Assembly (NCBI RefSeq): GCF_000717655.1
Contig: NZ_JNZY01000020.1
Span: forward strand, 38,324 to 102,323
From: Streptomyces katrae
Lineage (GTDB): Bacteria; Actinomycetota; Actinomycetes; Streptomycetales; Streptomycetaceae
Direction of reading: 5' to 3'
Length of the DNA: 64,000 nt
The number at the start of each line of letters is the position of its first letter. Within the stretch, counting starts at the first letter, position 1. The position numbers and the translations under genes were made by a program. Shown piece after piece: positions 1 through 8,934 of this stretch. Under the pieces are notes generated by a model. The model was not told the DNA's origin. It did no database searches and saw only the letters and a list, made by a program, of their open reading frames with translations.

Positions 1-2191
1 GCAGCAGCTCGCGCACCGCGTCCGCCGGGCGGCCCGCCCGCTCCGCCAGCAAGGCCCGGGCCAGGAGCACGTGCCCGCTGTAGCGGCGGGCCGCCGGGGC
101 CGCGAACGCGTCCGGCGCGAGCAGCGCGAGCTCGGCCTGCGCCGCCTCGCGCTCGTCCCGGTGGCCGAGTACGAGGGCCCGCAGGCCGTGCACCACCACC
201 GGCAGCCAGCCGTCCGAGACCGGCAGCCCGTCCGCGCGGGCGACCCCGGCGAGCGCCGCGTCCCAGTCCCCGAGCCGGTAGTGGAACTCCGCGAGCCGCG
301 CCTCGGTGACCACCAGCCGTCCCGCCGAGCGGGTGGCGAGCGCCAGCTCCCGCGCCTCCCGCAGCGCCGCGGCGACGGTCTCCGGCTCGTCGAACCGCAG
401 GTGCGCCTCGGCCTGGTTGGCGAGCAGCAGCAGCCGCATGTCGTTGGCCTCCTGGCTGCGCCGGGCGCAGGCGATCCCCTCGGCGACGTGCCGCAGCGAC
501 TCCCGGCCGCGGCCCAGGTGGAACAGGGCGAAGGCCATCGCGTGGTGGGCCTCCGCCCCGCACAGCGGATCGCCCAGCCGGGCCGCCTCCGCCACCACCG
601 GCACGGCCAGCGCATGGGCCTGCGCCGGGCAGTGCAGATCGGCCAGGGCCAGCACCCGGCAGGCCTCCAGCCGCAGCCGGAGCGTGGGGGAGGCGACCTG
701 CTCCGCCAGCGCGTCCTCGGTGACGGCCAGCGAACGGGCCATGTCCCCCTGGATCATCAGCGCCGACACCAGCTTGAAGGCCAGCGCCGCCCGGTGTCCG
801 GGGTCCGTGGCCCGCCCGTGCAGGGTGGCCAGGAGCTCCACCGATGCGGGGCGGCGCAGCATCAGGGCGGCGTCCGCGAGGCTCCCCTCCAGGGCGTCCC
901 GGTCGTCGCAGTCGGCCTGTGCGACGGCCCGCTCCAGCAGTTCGGCGGCCGCTCCGGGCGCCGCCGAGATCAGGGACTGCGCCGAGTGGGCCAGCCAGTG
1001 CACCGCCCAGCGGTCCAACAACCCGCCGGCCAGCAGCTGTTCGGCGGTCCGCTCCGGATCGTGCCCCGCCTCGGCCAGGGCCCGGGCCGCGTCCTGGTGC
1101 AGGGCGGACCGGGCGGCCCGGGGGAGCTCCGCGTACAGGGCCCGGCGCAGCGCGGGCTGGCGGAAGCGCAGTCGCTCGCCGGTGTCCTCCAGCAGCCCGG
1201 CGAGGAGCGGCTCCTCCAGCTCGGCCAGCACCTCGCGCACAGGTCTGGCCTGTACGAGGGCCAGTTCGCGCGGGGTGAAGGCCGGGCCGAGCAGCGCTGC
1301 ATGCCGCAGGGTGGTGTACGCGGGGCGGGAGAGGTAGCCGATGCCCCGCGGGAGGGAGGCGGGCGGCTCGGGCAACTCCGCCTCGGGCAGGATCAGTTCC
1401 GCGACGGCGACGGCGACGGCGTGGGCGTCCGCGGTGCCGTTCCCGCCGTCGCCGCTGCCGTCGTCCCGGTACCCACCGGTGATCTCGATGGACCGGGACC
1501 ACTGCGCGGTCAGGTCCCGCAGCAGCCGGGGATTGCCGCCCGCCTGCCCGGCGGCCTCCCGCAACCGCGGCCCGGGCGCCGCCCCCAGCATGGCGCGGAG
1601 CAGCTCGGCCGACTCCGTCCCGGTCAGTGGCTCCAGCCGGACGGTCCGCCCGCGCGGGCCCGCGCCCAGCTCGGCGCACAGCTGCTCCACCTCGGGCCGC
1701 CGGGGCAGCGGTCTTCGGGTCGCCGCCAGCAGCAGCGGCAGCCGGTCCACCGCCCGGGCCAGGCGCTGCCACAGCAGCAGGCTGGCCGGGTCCGCCCAGT
1801 GCAGGTCGTCCAGCACCAGCAGCAGCGGGCGCCGCGCGCACCACTCCTCGACCCCGGACACCAGCAGGTCCATGGCCGCAAGCCACGCCCCGCCGGGCTG
1901 CGCCGCCTCCCGGGCCTCGCGGAGCAGCGCGACCACGGCCGCCCGGCCGGGACCCCCGGGATGCAGGCAGTCCAGCGCGGCCCGCAGCGGCAGCTCCGCC
2001 GTGAAGGCGTCGGCGGCCCCGTAGCGCACCCGGCTGCCCAGCGCGGCCGCCTCGGCCAGCGCCTCGCGCACCAGGGCGGTCCGGCCCGCGCCGGGCTCGC
2101 CCTCCACGATCAGGCGGCCCCCGCTGCCGCGCGCACCGCCGCGCACCCAGTCCCGTAACTCTTCTCGCAGTCGTTCACGCCCGACCCGCAC
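1..2191 (-). CDS. LAL-type ATPase/TPR transcriptional regulator, C-terminus outside window
   Basis: This is a large ATP-binding signal-transduction regulator of the LAL/MalT type. The N-terminus carries a P-loop (GEPGAGRT, residues 31-38) and a Walker B-like stretch (LLLVLDDLHWAD, about 123-134). A long Ala/Leu-rich helical (TPR-like) region follows to the window edge. At least 730 residues are present, and the expected C-terminal LuxR helix-turn-helix would lie to the left of position 1. The GTG start at 2191 is preceded by GGGGAGGA seven bases away. Codon 12 is TTA (plus-strand 2156-2158), so translation should need the bldA tRNA. Plus-strand open frames over this region are shadows. The regulated target is not visible. 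Confidence 0.85.
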   Translation of the reverse strand, partial: MRVGRERLREELRDWVRGGARGSGGRLIVEGEPGAGRTALVREALAEAAALGSRVRYGAADAFTAELPLRAALDCLHPGGPGRAAVVALLREAREAAQPGGAWLAAMDLLVSGVEEWCARRPLLLVLDDLHWADPASLLLWQRLARAVDRLPLLLAATRRPLPRRPEVEQLCAELGAGPRGRTVRLEPLTGTESAELLRAMLGAAPGPRLREAAGQAGGNPRLLRDLTAQWSRSIEITGGYRDDGSGDGGNGTADAHAVAVAVAELILPEAELPEPPASLPRGIGYLSRPAYTTLRHAALLGPAFTPRELALVQARPVREVLAELEEPLLAGLLEDTGERLRFRQPALRRALYAELPRAARSALHQDAARALAEAGHDPERTAEQLLAGGLLDRWAVHWLAHSAQSLISAAPGAAAELLERAVAQADCDDRDALEGSLADAALMLRRPASVELLATLHGRATDPGHRAALAFKLVSALMIQGDMARSLAVTEDALAEQVASPTLRLRLEACRVLALADLHCPAQAHALAVPVVAEAARLGDPLCGAEAHHAMAFALFHLGRGRESLRHVAEGIACARRSQEANDMRLLLLANQAEAHLRFDEPETVAAALREARELALATRSAGRLVVTEARLAEFHYRLGDWDAALAGVARADGLPVSDGWLPVVVHGLRALVLGHRDEREAAQAELALLAPDAFAAPAARRYSGHVLLARALLAERAGRPADAVRELL

Positions 2192-2221
2192 GTCGGCGTC
2201 CTCCCCAGACGTCTCCCGGCT

Positions 2222-2244
2222 GCCGGCGGGGCATCCCCGCCGGC
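2222..2244 (-). terminator. Hairpin after the sensor kinase gene
   Basis: A perfect 10-bp inverted repeat (GCCGGCGGGG / CCCCGCCGGC) with a three-base CAT loop lies about 40 bases past the stop of the minus-strand kinase and just upstream of the LAL gene. There is no U-tract, which is usual for Streptomyces terminators. Confidence 0.55.
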
Positions 2245-2285
2245 CGGTCCGCGCCTGTGCCAGGATGGCATGCCGGCGGGGGCGG

Positions 2286-3521
2286 TCAGTAGCGGGGGAG
2301 CTGCTCACCCGGCGATGAACTGTGCACGCCCGCACGGTACTTGGGGAGCCGAAGGGTGATCTTCATGCCCGCGCCGACACCCGTCTCGATCACCGGTCCG
2401 TACGCGTCCCCGTACACCTGCCGGATCCGCTCGTCCACGTTCGTCAGCCCGATGCCCGACGAGGAACCGCTCCGCTCCCCGGCCAGGATCCGGCGCAGCA
2501 GGGCCGGATCCATCCCGACCCCGTTGTCCTCGATGGTGATCACGGCCTCCGCGCCCGCGTCCCGGGCGGCGATCGTGATCAGGCACTCCCCGGTGGTGTC
2601 CTCCAGCCCGTGCTTGACGGCGTTCTCCACCAGCGGCTGCAGGCACAGGAAGGGCAGCGCCACCGGCAGCACCTCGGGCGCCACCTGGAGGGTCACCTTC
2701 AGCCGGTCCCCGAACCGGGCCCCGGCCAGGGACAGGTACTGCTCGATGGAGCGCAGCTCCTCGGCGAGGGTGGTGAACTCGCCGTGCCGCCGGAAGGAGT
2801 AGCGCGTGAAGTCGGCGAACTCCAGCAAAAGGTCCCGGGCCCGCTCCGGATCGGTGCGCACGAACGAGGCGATCGCGGCGAGGGAGTTGAAGATGAAGTG
2901 CGGAGAGATCTGCGCCCGCAGCGCCTTGATCTCCGCCTCCATCAGACGCGTCCGCGAGCGGTCCAGCTCGGACAGCTCCAGCTGGACGGAGACCCAGCGG
3001 GCGACCTCCGTCGCGGCCCGCACCAGCACCGCCGACTCGCGCGAACCGTACGCGACGAGCGCGCCGAGCATCCCGTCCTCGCCGGTGAGCGGGGCGACCA
3101 CCGCCCACTTGAGCGGGCAGTCGGGGCGGGTGCACTCGGTCCGTACGCTCTGGCTGCGCCCCGAGTCCAGCATCACGGTGACCCGGGCCATCGCCCGCCG
3201 CTGGTGGTGGTCGGCGCCCGGGCCGTCCCAGGCCAGGACCGCATCGCGGTCCGTGAGGCACAGGGCCTCGGTGCCCAGCAGGGAGCGCAGCCGTTTGGCG
3301 GCCTTGCGGGCGGCGTCCTCGGTGAGCCCGGCGCGCAGCGGGGGAGCGGCGAGCGAGGCGGTGTGCAGGGTGTGGAAGGTGGCCCGCTCCACCGGGGTCC
3401 CGAGGTCCAGTCCGGTCGCCCGTTCGCCGCGCCGGGCGTGCCACCGGCCCGCGGCCCAGCCCAGGCCGAGCATCAGGGCCGCACCCGCTGCCGCCAGAAC
3501 CGCGAGCACCGCTCCGGTCAC
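2286..3521 (-). CDS. LytS/YehU-family sensor histidine kinase
   Basis: This is a 411-residue membrane-anchored histidine kinase. It has one N-terminal membrane segment (about 4-24), a GAF-like sensory region (about 60-175), a His_kinase domain with phospho-acceptor His208 in SPHFIFNS, and a HATPase_c domain with N-box QPLVENAVKHG (about 296-306) and G-box DNGVGMD. The GTG start at 3521 overlaps the symporter stop (GTGA), implying translational coupling. The cognate regulator is very probably the LytTR protein at 5886-6707. The coupling suggests that the kinase senses the transported solute or the transporter itself; this is inference. An upstream in-frame extension to 3818 is rejected because it lies wholly inside the symporter gene. 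Confidence 0.9.
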   Translation of the reverse strand: MTGAVLAVLAAAGAALMLGLGWAAGRWHARRGERATGLDLGTPVERATFHTLHTASLAAPPLRAGLTEDAARKAAKRLRSLLGTEALCLTDRDAVLAWDGPGADHHQRRAMARVTVMLDSGRSQSVRTECTRPDCPLKWAVVAPLTGEDGMLGALVAYGSRESAVLVRAATEVARWVSVQLELSELDRSRTRLMEAEIKALRAQISPHFIFNSLAAIASFVRTDPERARDLLLEFADFTRYSFRRHGEFTTLAEELRSIEQYLSLAGARFGDRLKVTLQVAPEVLPVALPFLCLQPLVENAVKHGLEDTTGECLITIAARDAGAEAVITIEDNGVGMDPALLRRILAGERSGSSSGIGLTNVDERIRQVYGDAYGPVIETGVGAGMKITLRLPKYRAGVHSSSPGEQLPRY

Positions 3522-5266
3522 GGAGCACCGCCCACGCGGGTGCCGGATCCGGCCCCGGCCCCGGTCACGCTTTCCGGCAGGTGCAGCCGGGCCAGGGTCG
3601 CCGCCGTACCCGCCGGTACCCGCGACCGGGTGGCCAGCGACACGAGCACCATCGTCAGGAACCCCAGCGGTACCGACCACGCCGCCGGCCACGCCAGCAG
3701 CGTGTGCACCCAGCCCGCCGGGGGCAGCCCCGCCCGCGTCGCCAGCACCGCGCCCAGCGCCGCCCCACCGCCGGTGACCAGCCCCGCCACCGCACCCGGC
3801 GGGGTCAGCCCGCGCCACCAGATGCCCAGCACCAGCAGCGGGCAGAACGACGAGGCCGACACCGCGAAGGCCAGCCCCACCGCGTCCGCCACCGGCACGT
3901 CGGTCAGCGCCATGCTCCCGGCCAGCGGTACGAGCATCGCCACCAGCACCGCGAACCGGAACGTCCGCACCCCGCGCGTCGGCAGCACGTCCTGGTGCAG
4001 CACCCCGGCCACCGCCATGGTCAGTCCCGAAGCCGTCGACAGGAACGCCGCGAACGCGCCCCCGGCCAGCAGCGCCCCCAGCAGGTCGCCGAGCACCCCG
4101 CCCAGCATCCGCTCCGGCAGCACCAGCACCGCCGCGTCCGCGTCCCCTGTGAGGGCGAGCTCCGGCGCGTACGTGCGGCCGAGCACCCCGTACACCGGCG
4201 GCAGCAGGTAGAAGCAGCCGAGCAGCCCGAGCACCACCAGCGTGGTGCGCCGCGCGTCACGGCCGTTGGGGCTCGTGTAGAAGCGCACGGCGACGTGGGG
4301 CAGGCCCATGGTGCCGAGGAAGGTGGCCAGCACCAGCCCGTAGGTCGCATACAGGCCGAGCGCCGGCCGGTCCCCGTCCAGCGGCTGGGACCAGCGGGAG
4401 GCCTCCGGCCCGGACGTCGCCCGGGTCTGCGGGACCGGGGTGTCCGGGGCGAACTCGAGCCGCGCGCGGGCCCGTACGGAGTGCTCCCCGGGATCCAGCG
4501 TCAGCGGGGCCGCCGCGTACGTCCGCCCGTCCACCTGCCCGGTGACCTTCAGCGTCAGCGGCGCGTCCAGGGACAGCCGGACGTCCTCGGCGAGCGTGAC
4601 GGCGGTGTGCTCGCGGAAGACCGCCGGGGCGTCGAACGAGGCCCGGGGCGCGCCGTCACCGGCCCAGGCAGCGAGCAGGAAGAAGGCGGGCACCAGCAGC
4701 GCGGTGAGCTTGAGCCAGTACTGGAAGGCCTGCACGAAGGTGATGCTCCGCATCCCGCCGGCCGCGACGGCCGCGGTCACCACGAACGCGACGACCACCC
4801 CGCCCACCCAGTGCGGGGCCCCGGTCAGGATCTCCAGGGTCAGCCCGGCGCCCTGCAGCTGCGGCAGCAGGTACAGCCAGCCCACCCCGACCACGAACAG
4901 CACCGCGACGCGGCGCACCGCCTGCGACTGCAGCCGGGCCTCGGCGAAGTCGGGCAGCGTGTACGCCCCCGAGCGCCGCAGCGGGGCCGCCACCAGCGCG
5001 AGCAGCACCAGGTATCCGGCGGTGTAGCCGACCGGGTACCAGAGCATCTCGGGCCCCTGGAGCAGCACCAGCCCGGCCACTCCCAGGAAGGAGGCCGCGG
5101 AGAGGTACTCCCCGCTGATCGCGGCCGCGTTGAGCCGGGGCCCCACCGTCCGCGAGGCGACGTAGAAGTCGGAGGTGGTCCGCGATATCCGCAGGCCCAG
5201 CGCGCCGACCAGCACCGTGACCAGGACGACGACGGTGACCGCGGTCAGCGCGTACGTCTGGTTCAC
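3518..5266 (-). CDS. Sodium:solute symporter (SSS family, ActP-like)
   Basis: This is a 582-residue polytopic permease of the SSS family, resembling cation/acetate symporters. The family signature is seen in the N-terminal third (ISGEYLSAASFLGVAGL, around residues 50-66), with repeated hydrophobic helices. Unusually, an extracytoplasmic insert of about 100 hydrophilic residues sits roughly between residues 215 and 310, where the chain leaves the membrane after the sixth or seventh helix. The substrate cannot be told from sequence; a short-chain monocarboxylate is likely by family. The gene is translationally coupled to the kinase downstream, and a LytTR regulator lies upstream on the same strand. 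Confidence 0.9.
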   Translation of the reverse strand: MNQTYALTAVTVVVLVTVLVGALGLRISRTTSDFYVASRTVGPRLNAAAISGEYLSAASFLGVAGLVLLQGPEMLWYPVGYTAGYLVLLALVAAPLRRSGAYTLPDFAEARLQSQAVRRVAVLFVVGVGWLYLLPQLQGAGLTLEILTGAPHWVGGVVVAFVVTAAVAAGGMRSITFVQAFQYWLKLTALLVPAFFLLAAWAGDGAPRASFDAPAVFREHTAVTLAEDVRLSLDAPLTLKVTGQVDGRTYAAAPLTLDPGEHSVRARARLEFAPDTPVPQTRATSGPEASRWSQPLDGDRPALGLYATYGLVLATFLGTMGLPHVAVRFYTSPNGRDARRTTLVVLGLLGCFYLLPPVYGVLGRTYAPELALTGDADAAVLVLPERMLGGVLGDLLGALLAGGAFAAFLSTASGLTMAVAGVLHQDVLPTRGVRTFRFAVLVAMLVPLAGSMALTDVPVADAVGLAFAVSASSFCPLLVLGIWWRGLTPPGAVAGLVTGGGAALGAVLATRAGLPPAGWVHTLLAWPAAWSVPLGFLTMVLVSLATRSRVPAGTAATLARLHLPESVTGAGAGSGTRVGGAP

Positions 5267-5390
5267 CGGTCGGTCCTTCGCCGCGGGGATGCAAGGGGGT
5301 ACCGGAGTCTACGCACGCCCCCGGACCGGGCAACAGGCGTGATCCCGGCCGATCCCGACCGCTCCCACCGGCCGAAAAGGGGCGTCGGCG

Positions 5391-5666
5391 TCAGCGCGCG
5401 GGGTCGCGGTGCTCCGCGCAGTCCCGCAGGGCGATCTCCAGTTCCACGTACGAATCCTCGGCTCGCCGGAAGGCGAGGGTCAGGGCCGCCTCCGCGCGGG
5501 GCGGCAGCTGCTGGCGGACCCCCTGGTTGGCCTCGTACAGTACGTCGGCCCAGCGCGCGGCGGCGCTGCGCAGCCGGGCGATCAGCACCTCGGCCTCGGC
5601 GGGGCCGGCGGGCGGGGTCCTGGGCAGGACGGCCAGCGCGTCGAGCAGCGCCTGGATCTCGGCCAT
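5391..5666 (-). CDS. Small conserved hypothetical protein (91 aa)
   Basis: The product is a soluble, helical 91-residue protein rich in Ala, Arg and Glu, with no signal peptide, membrane segment or recognised domain. The ATG at 5666 follows a GGGGGG ribosome-binding run; a GTG two codons earlier is less likely because it overlaps that run. It lies between the LytTR regulator and the symporter on the same strand, 124 bases upstream of the symporter, so it may belong to that transport/signalling unit. The function is unknown. Confidence 0.6.
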   Translation of the reverse strand: MAEIQALLDALAVLPRTPPAGPAEAEVLIARLRSAAARWADVLYEANQGVRQQLPPRAEAALTLAFRRAEDSYVELEIALRDCAEHRDPAR

Positions 5667-5778
5667 CCGCACCCCCCGCTCGTTCCGGCCTGTTCCTTCC
5701 GGACCGGCGGCTCCACGATAGGTGCGGGCGGGACCGGCCGCGGGCGCCGGAGCCCGCCCTGCGACCGACGGCGGCAGC

Positions 5779-5819
5779 GGGGCGCCGTACGTCCCTTGCG
5801 GTGCGACGAACGGCGCCCC
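5779..5819 (-). terminator. Inverted repeat downstream of the LytTR gene
   Basis: GGGGCGCCGT (5779-5788) and its exact complement ACGGCGCCCC (5810-5819) form a 10-bp stem with a 21-base loop, about 65 bases past the LytTR stop. It is a plausible terminator separating the regulator from the 91-residue protein and symporter genes. Confidence 0.4.
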
Positions 5820-5885
5820 GGAACGCCGGACGGTCGGTGCGCCCGCCGGACGGCCGCGCGGCAGTGCGGCTGTCCGGTCCCGCGG

Positions 5886-6707
5886 CTATCCGGTCGCCTG
5901 GCGCATGAGCAGGTCCCGCAGCTGCCGGGCGTGGCGGCGGCTGACCTGGAGCTCGGCCGATCCGACGCGGACGCTGGTGGTGCCGGCGTCGAGCCGGAGC
6001 TCGTCGATCCGGCCCAGTGCCACCAGGTGGCGGCGGTGGATGCGGACGAACCCGCGGGCCGCCCAGCGCTCCTCCAGCGTGGAGAGCGGGATGCGGACCA
6101 GGTGGCTGCCCTCGTCGGTGTGCAGCCGGGCGTAGTCGCCCTGGGCCTCGACGTACGCGATGTCGGCGATCGCCACGAACCGGGTGACGCCGCCCAGTTC
6201 GACGGCGATCTGGTCCGCGGTGCGGTCGGCGACGGTGACCTCGGGGACGGGGCGGCGCTGAACGGGGACGACCGGACCGGCCGGTTCCGCGGGCTCGGGC
6301 GGCTGCGCGGCGGCCCGGCCGAGCTGGGCGCAGGCCCGCCGGACGGCCTCGGCGAGCCGCTCCGGGCGGACGGGCTTGAGTACGTAGTCCACGGCCTTGA
6401 GGTCGAAGGCCTGTACGGCGAACCCCTCGTGGGCGGTGACGAACACGATCAGCGGCGGCTGGGCGAACCCGGCCAGCAGCCGGGCGATGTCGAGGCCGGT
6501 CAGTCCCGCCATGTGGATGTCGAGGAAGACCACGTCGATGCCGTCGGGCCCGTCCGGGCCGGTCTCCAGGGCCCGGGTGATCCGCCGCAGGGCCTCGGTG
6601 GCGTCCGAGGCGCCCTCGGCGCTCAGCACCCGGGGGTCGGAGCGCAGCAGGTAGAGCAGTTCCTCGAGGAGCGGTTTCTCGTCGTCGACGGCCAGTACGC
6701 GCAGCAT
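5886..6707 (-). CDS. LytTR-family response regulator
   Basis: This is a 273-residue DNA-binding response regulator. The receiver domain (1-120) has the acidic pocket DDE (8-10), phospho-acceptor Asp63 in FLDIHM, Thr91 and Lys111. A Pro-rich linker leads to a LytTR DNA-binding domain (about 170-268) containing YVEAQGDYARLHT and FVRIHRRHLV. It is the obvious partner of the LytS-like kinase at 2286-3521. The probable target is the symporter between them, as in other LytS/LytTR-transporter sets (established for the family, inferred here). Confidence 0.92.
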   Translation of the reverse strand: MLRVLAVDDEKPLLEELLYLLRSDPRVLSAEGASDATEALRRITRALETGPDGPDGIDVVFLDIHMAGLTGLDIARLLAGFAQPPLIVFVTAHEGFAVQAFDLKAVDYVLKPVRPERLAEAVRRACAQLGRAAAQPPEPAEPAGPVVPVQRRPVPEVTVADRTADQIAVELGGVTRFVAIADIAYVEAQGDYARLHTDEGSHLVRIPLSTLEERWAARGFVRIHRRHLVALGRIDELRLDAGTTSVRVGSAELQVSRRHARQLRDLLMRQATG

Positions 6708-6818
6708 GCGGTGGAGTCTATGGACGAGTGCGCCAGGGCGGAACGGTGCGCGGCCCGCCTGCCGGGGGGAGGGGGCAGGGGGCCGCGCGGTCCGGGAGTG
6801 GGGGGGAGGAGGAGCGGA

Positions 6819-7796
6819 TCAGGAGGTGGTGATCAGCTTGCCGTCGGGGGAGACCGCGTACCAGGTGCCGCCGACGCCCTGGCCGTTGATGTCACCGGGC
6901 TTCTTGTCACCCGTGAAGGTGTAGACGGGCCAGCAGTCGATCGCCTGCTGCTTCATGCCGTCGGGGCGGTCCAGGACGGAGTAGCCCTTCTCCACGATGC
7001 CCTTGGCGTTCGCCTTGTCCACCGGGGGCACCACCGGCCACTTGGCCACGCAGTCGCCGGTGCAGTTGGAGGCCATCGGCCAGGCGGTGTCCTTCTTGAA
7101 GCGGTAGACCGTCATCCCGTTGCCGTCGACGATGTGGTCGCCGAGCTTGGCGTCCTTGGTCACGGTCAGTGCGCCCGAGGCCTGGCCCGCACCGGCGGGC
7201 GCGGCGGGGGCGGGGGCGGCCGCGCCCTTCGCGGCCTTCTTGCCGTCGGGGGCGAGGGCGAACCAGGTCCCGCCGACGCCCTGCCCGTTGGTCTCGCCCG
7301 CGTTGGTGTCCTTGCTGTAGCGGTACACGGGCCAGCCGGCCACCGTCAGCTGCTTGCTGCCGTCGGTGCGGACGACCTCGCCGAGCAGTGCCGGGTCCAT
7401 GCCCGCGGCGGCGGTGGCGTCGCCGGCCGCGACCACCGGCCAGGTCTTCGCGCAGTCCCCTTCGCAGTTGGACTTCGGCGGCTTGGCGGTGTCCTTGTCG
7501 AAGCGGTAGAGGGTGAAGCCGGCGCTGTCGGCGAGGACCGGGCCGAGCTGCTCGTTCTGGGCGATCGCCAGCTGGCCTGCGGCCTTGGCACCCGATTCGG
7601 AGGCGGTCCCCGCACCTGCGGCGGATCCCGCGCCGTAGTCGGAGCCGTAGTCGCCGGCTCCGGAAGCGGGAGCCTGGGACGCGGCGCCGGCCGGCTTCGC
7701 GGCGCCGGCCTTGGTGTCGTCCCCGCCGCAGGCCGTCGCCGTCAGGGCGACGACAACTGCCACGGCCGCCAGGGTGGTTCCGCGCTTGATGCCCAT
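6819..7796 (-). CDS. Secreted lipoprotein with Yx(F/W/Y)xxD repeats
   Basis: This is a 325-residue lipoprotein. The start at 7796 follows GGGAGAG; a signal peptide with a lipobox-like Ala-Thr-Ala-Cys precedes GGDD, giving a lipidated Cys near residue 21. The mature protein has two modules, each pairing a YRF-x-KDT block with a Cys-x3-Cys (NC-x-GDC) motif and a second block ending GQGVGGTW. These repeats match the Lipoprotein_15/COG4315 family, of unknown biochemical function; S. coelicolor SCO0930 is a relative by memory. The paired cysteines suggest disulfides or a redox/ligand role. The start was moved from 7871 because the extra 25 residues precede a classic signal peptide. Confidence 0.85.
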   Translation of the reverse strand: MGIKRGTTLAAVAVVVALTATACGGDDTKAGAAKPAGAASQAPASGAGDYGSDYGAGSAAGAGTASESGAKAAGQLAIAQNEQLGPVLADSAGFTLYRFDKDTAKPPKSNCEGDCAKTWPVVAAGDATAAAGMDPALLGEVVRTDGSKQLTVAGWPVYRYSKDTNAGETNGQGVGGTWFALAPDGKKAAKGAAAPAPAAPAGAGQASGALTVTKDAKLGDHIVDGNGMTVYRFKKDTAWPMASNCTGDCVAKWPVVPPVDKANAKGIVEKGYSVLDRPDGMKQQAIDCWPVYTFTGDKKPGDINGQGVGGTWYAVSPDGKLITTS

Positions 7797-7920
7797 CTTG
7801 ATCTCTCCCACGTGTGGTGTGCCCGTGTCCGCCGCCCGTTTCCGGTGCGTCGGCAACTCTGCGAAGGACACGCCCTGTCGGGGTCGATCTGTTCAAGCGG
7901 ATTCCTGTGGGCTGTTTCAC

Positions 7921-8934
7921 TCACCCGGCATCGAACCCGGCCCGCCGCAGAGCCGTGACCACAGCGAGGCCGAGGACCTGGTGTCCGGTGTCGTCGGGGT
8001 GCAGCCCGTCCGCCAGGTGCTCCGGACCGAGCAGGTCACGGCCCGGCAGCAGGGCCAGGTGGTCGTCCCCGGCGGTGATCCGGTCGCGGGTGGCCCGCTC
8101 CATCGCATCGCGCAGGGCGCCCAGGGTGGCGCCGAGCCGGTTCGGGGTGCGTTCGGCGTCGGGCCGCAGCACGGGGGAGACCAGCAGCAGCGGCGTCCGC
8201 GGGTGCCCCTGGCGGACCAGGTCGAGGAACGCGCGGGTGGTCTCGTACAGCAGTGGCGCCGAAAACGGTACGCGGGACCAGCAGTTGGTGCCGAAGGCGA
8301 GGGTGAGGACGTCGGCGGGGAGGCCGGCGAGCTGCTCGGCGGTGGCGAGCTCCCCGCGCGCGGCACCCGCGTACCCGAGGTTGACGGTGTCCCACCCGAG
8401 CGCCCGGCCGGCGACCGCGGGCCAGCCGTGGGCGGGCCGGGTGGACCACCAGCCCTCGGTGATCGAGTCGCCGTGCACCACCCAGCGCCGTGCGGGCGGC
8501 GCCGGGGCCACGGAGCCGCCGATCCCGCGCAAACCGAGGATCAGCGGGGACTGCCCCTCAGGCGGATACAGGATGAACGGGCCGGGCCCGCCCGGGAGTT
8601 CGATGCGTACGACGGCCTCCACGGCCGGTTCGGTCCACACCTCACGGATCACCCCGTGGCGGTCCCACAGGGCGAAGCCGTGCGCGAGGTCGCGCAGCGC
8701 GTCGGTGGGGCCGGGCACGGTCGCCCGGTAGCGGATCTCCACCGCGTGGGCCGCCTGCGCCGTGAACTCCAGACGCACCCCTATCGGCAGGGTGGCCCGC
8801 TCGCCGGTGTCCCAGGGCAGCCGCATGCTGTCCGCCGGGTCGGCCCGTACCGGGCGCCCCTTGTCCAGCCAGGCGACTCCGCGCAGGAAAGGCCCCGGGT
8901 CGAGCCAGTGCGTGGCGGTGCTCTCGGCGTTCAC
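7921..8934 (-). CDS. SGNH/GDSL-family hydrolase
   Basis: This is a 337-residue two-domain esterase-like protein. A beta-rich N-terminal half (1-145) is followed by an SGNH hydrolase domain: block I VVHGDSITEG with nucleophile Ser157, block III GTN (215-217) and block V DGLHPDD with Asp309 and His312. It resembles carbohydrate-esterase-type GDSL proteins with an N-terminal jelly-roll domain. No signal peptide is seen, so it is probably cytoplasmic. The GTG start has GGAGG upstream. The substrate is unknown; an acetylated sugar or short ester is the family expectation. Confidence 0.85.
   Translation of the reverse strand: MNAESTATHWLDPGPFLRGVAWLDKGRPVRADPADSMRLPWDTGERATLPIGVRLEFTAQAAHAVEIRYRATVPGPTDALRDLAHGFALWDRHGVIREVWTEPAVEAVVRIELPGGPGPFILYPPEGQSPLILGLRGIGGSVAPAPPARRWVVHGDSITEGWWSTRPAHGWPAVAGRALGWDTVNLGYAGAARGELATAEQLAGLPADVLTLAFGTNCWSRVPFSAPLLYETTRAFLDLVRQGHPRTPLLLVSPVLRPDAERTPNRLGATLGALRDAMERATRDRITAGDDHLALLPGRDLLGPEHLADGLHPDDTGHQVLGLAVVTALRRAGFDAG

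Noticed and set aside
71..2158. A 695-codon open frame on the plus strand
   Set aside because: It is the mirror of the minus-strand LAL regulator, whose motifs and ribosome-binding site are clear.
5409..7958. An 849-codon plus-strand open frame
   Set aside because: It overlaps three good minus-strand genes and has repetitive Gly/Arg/Ala composition typical of GC-bias shadows.
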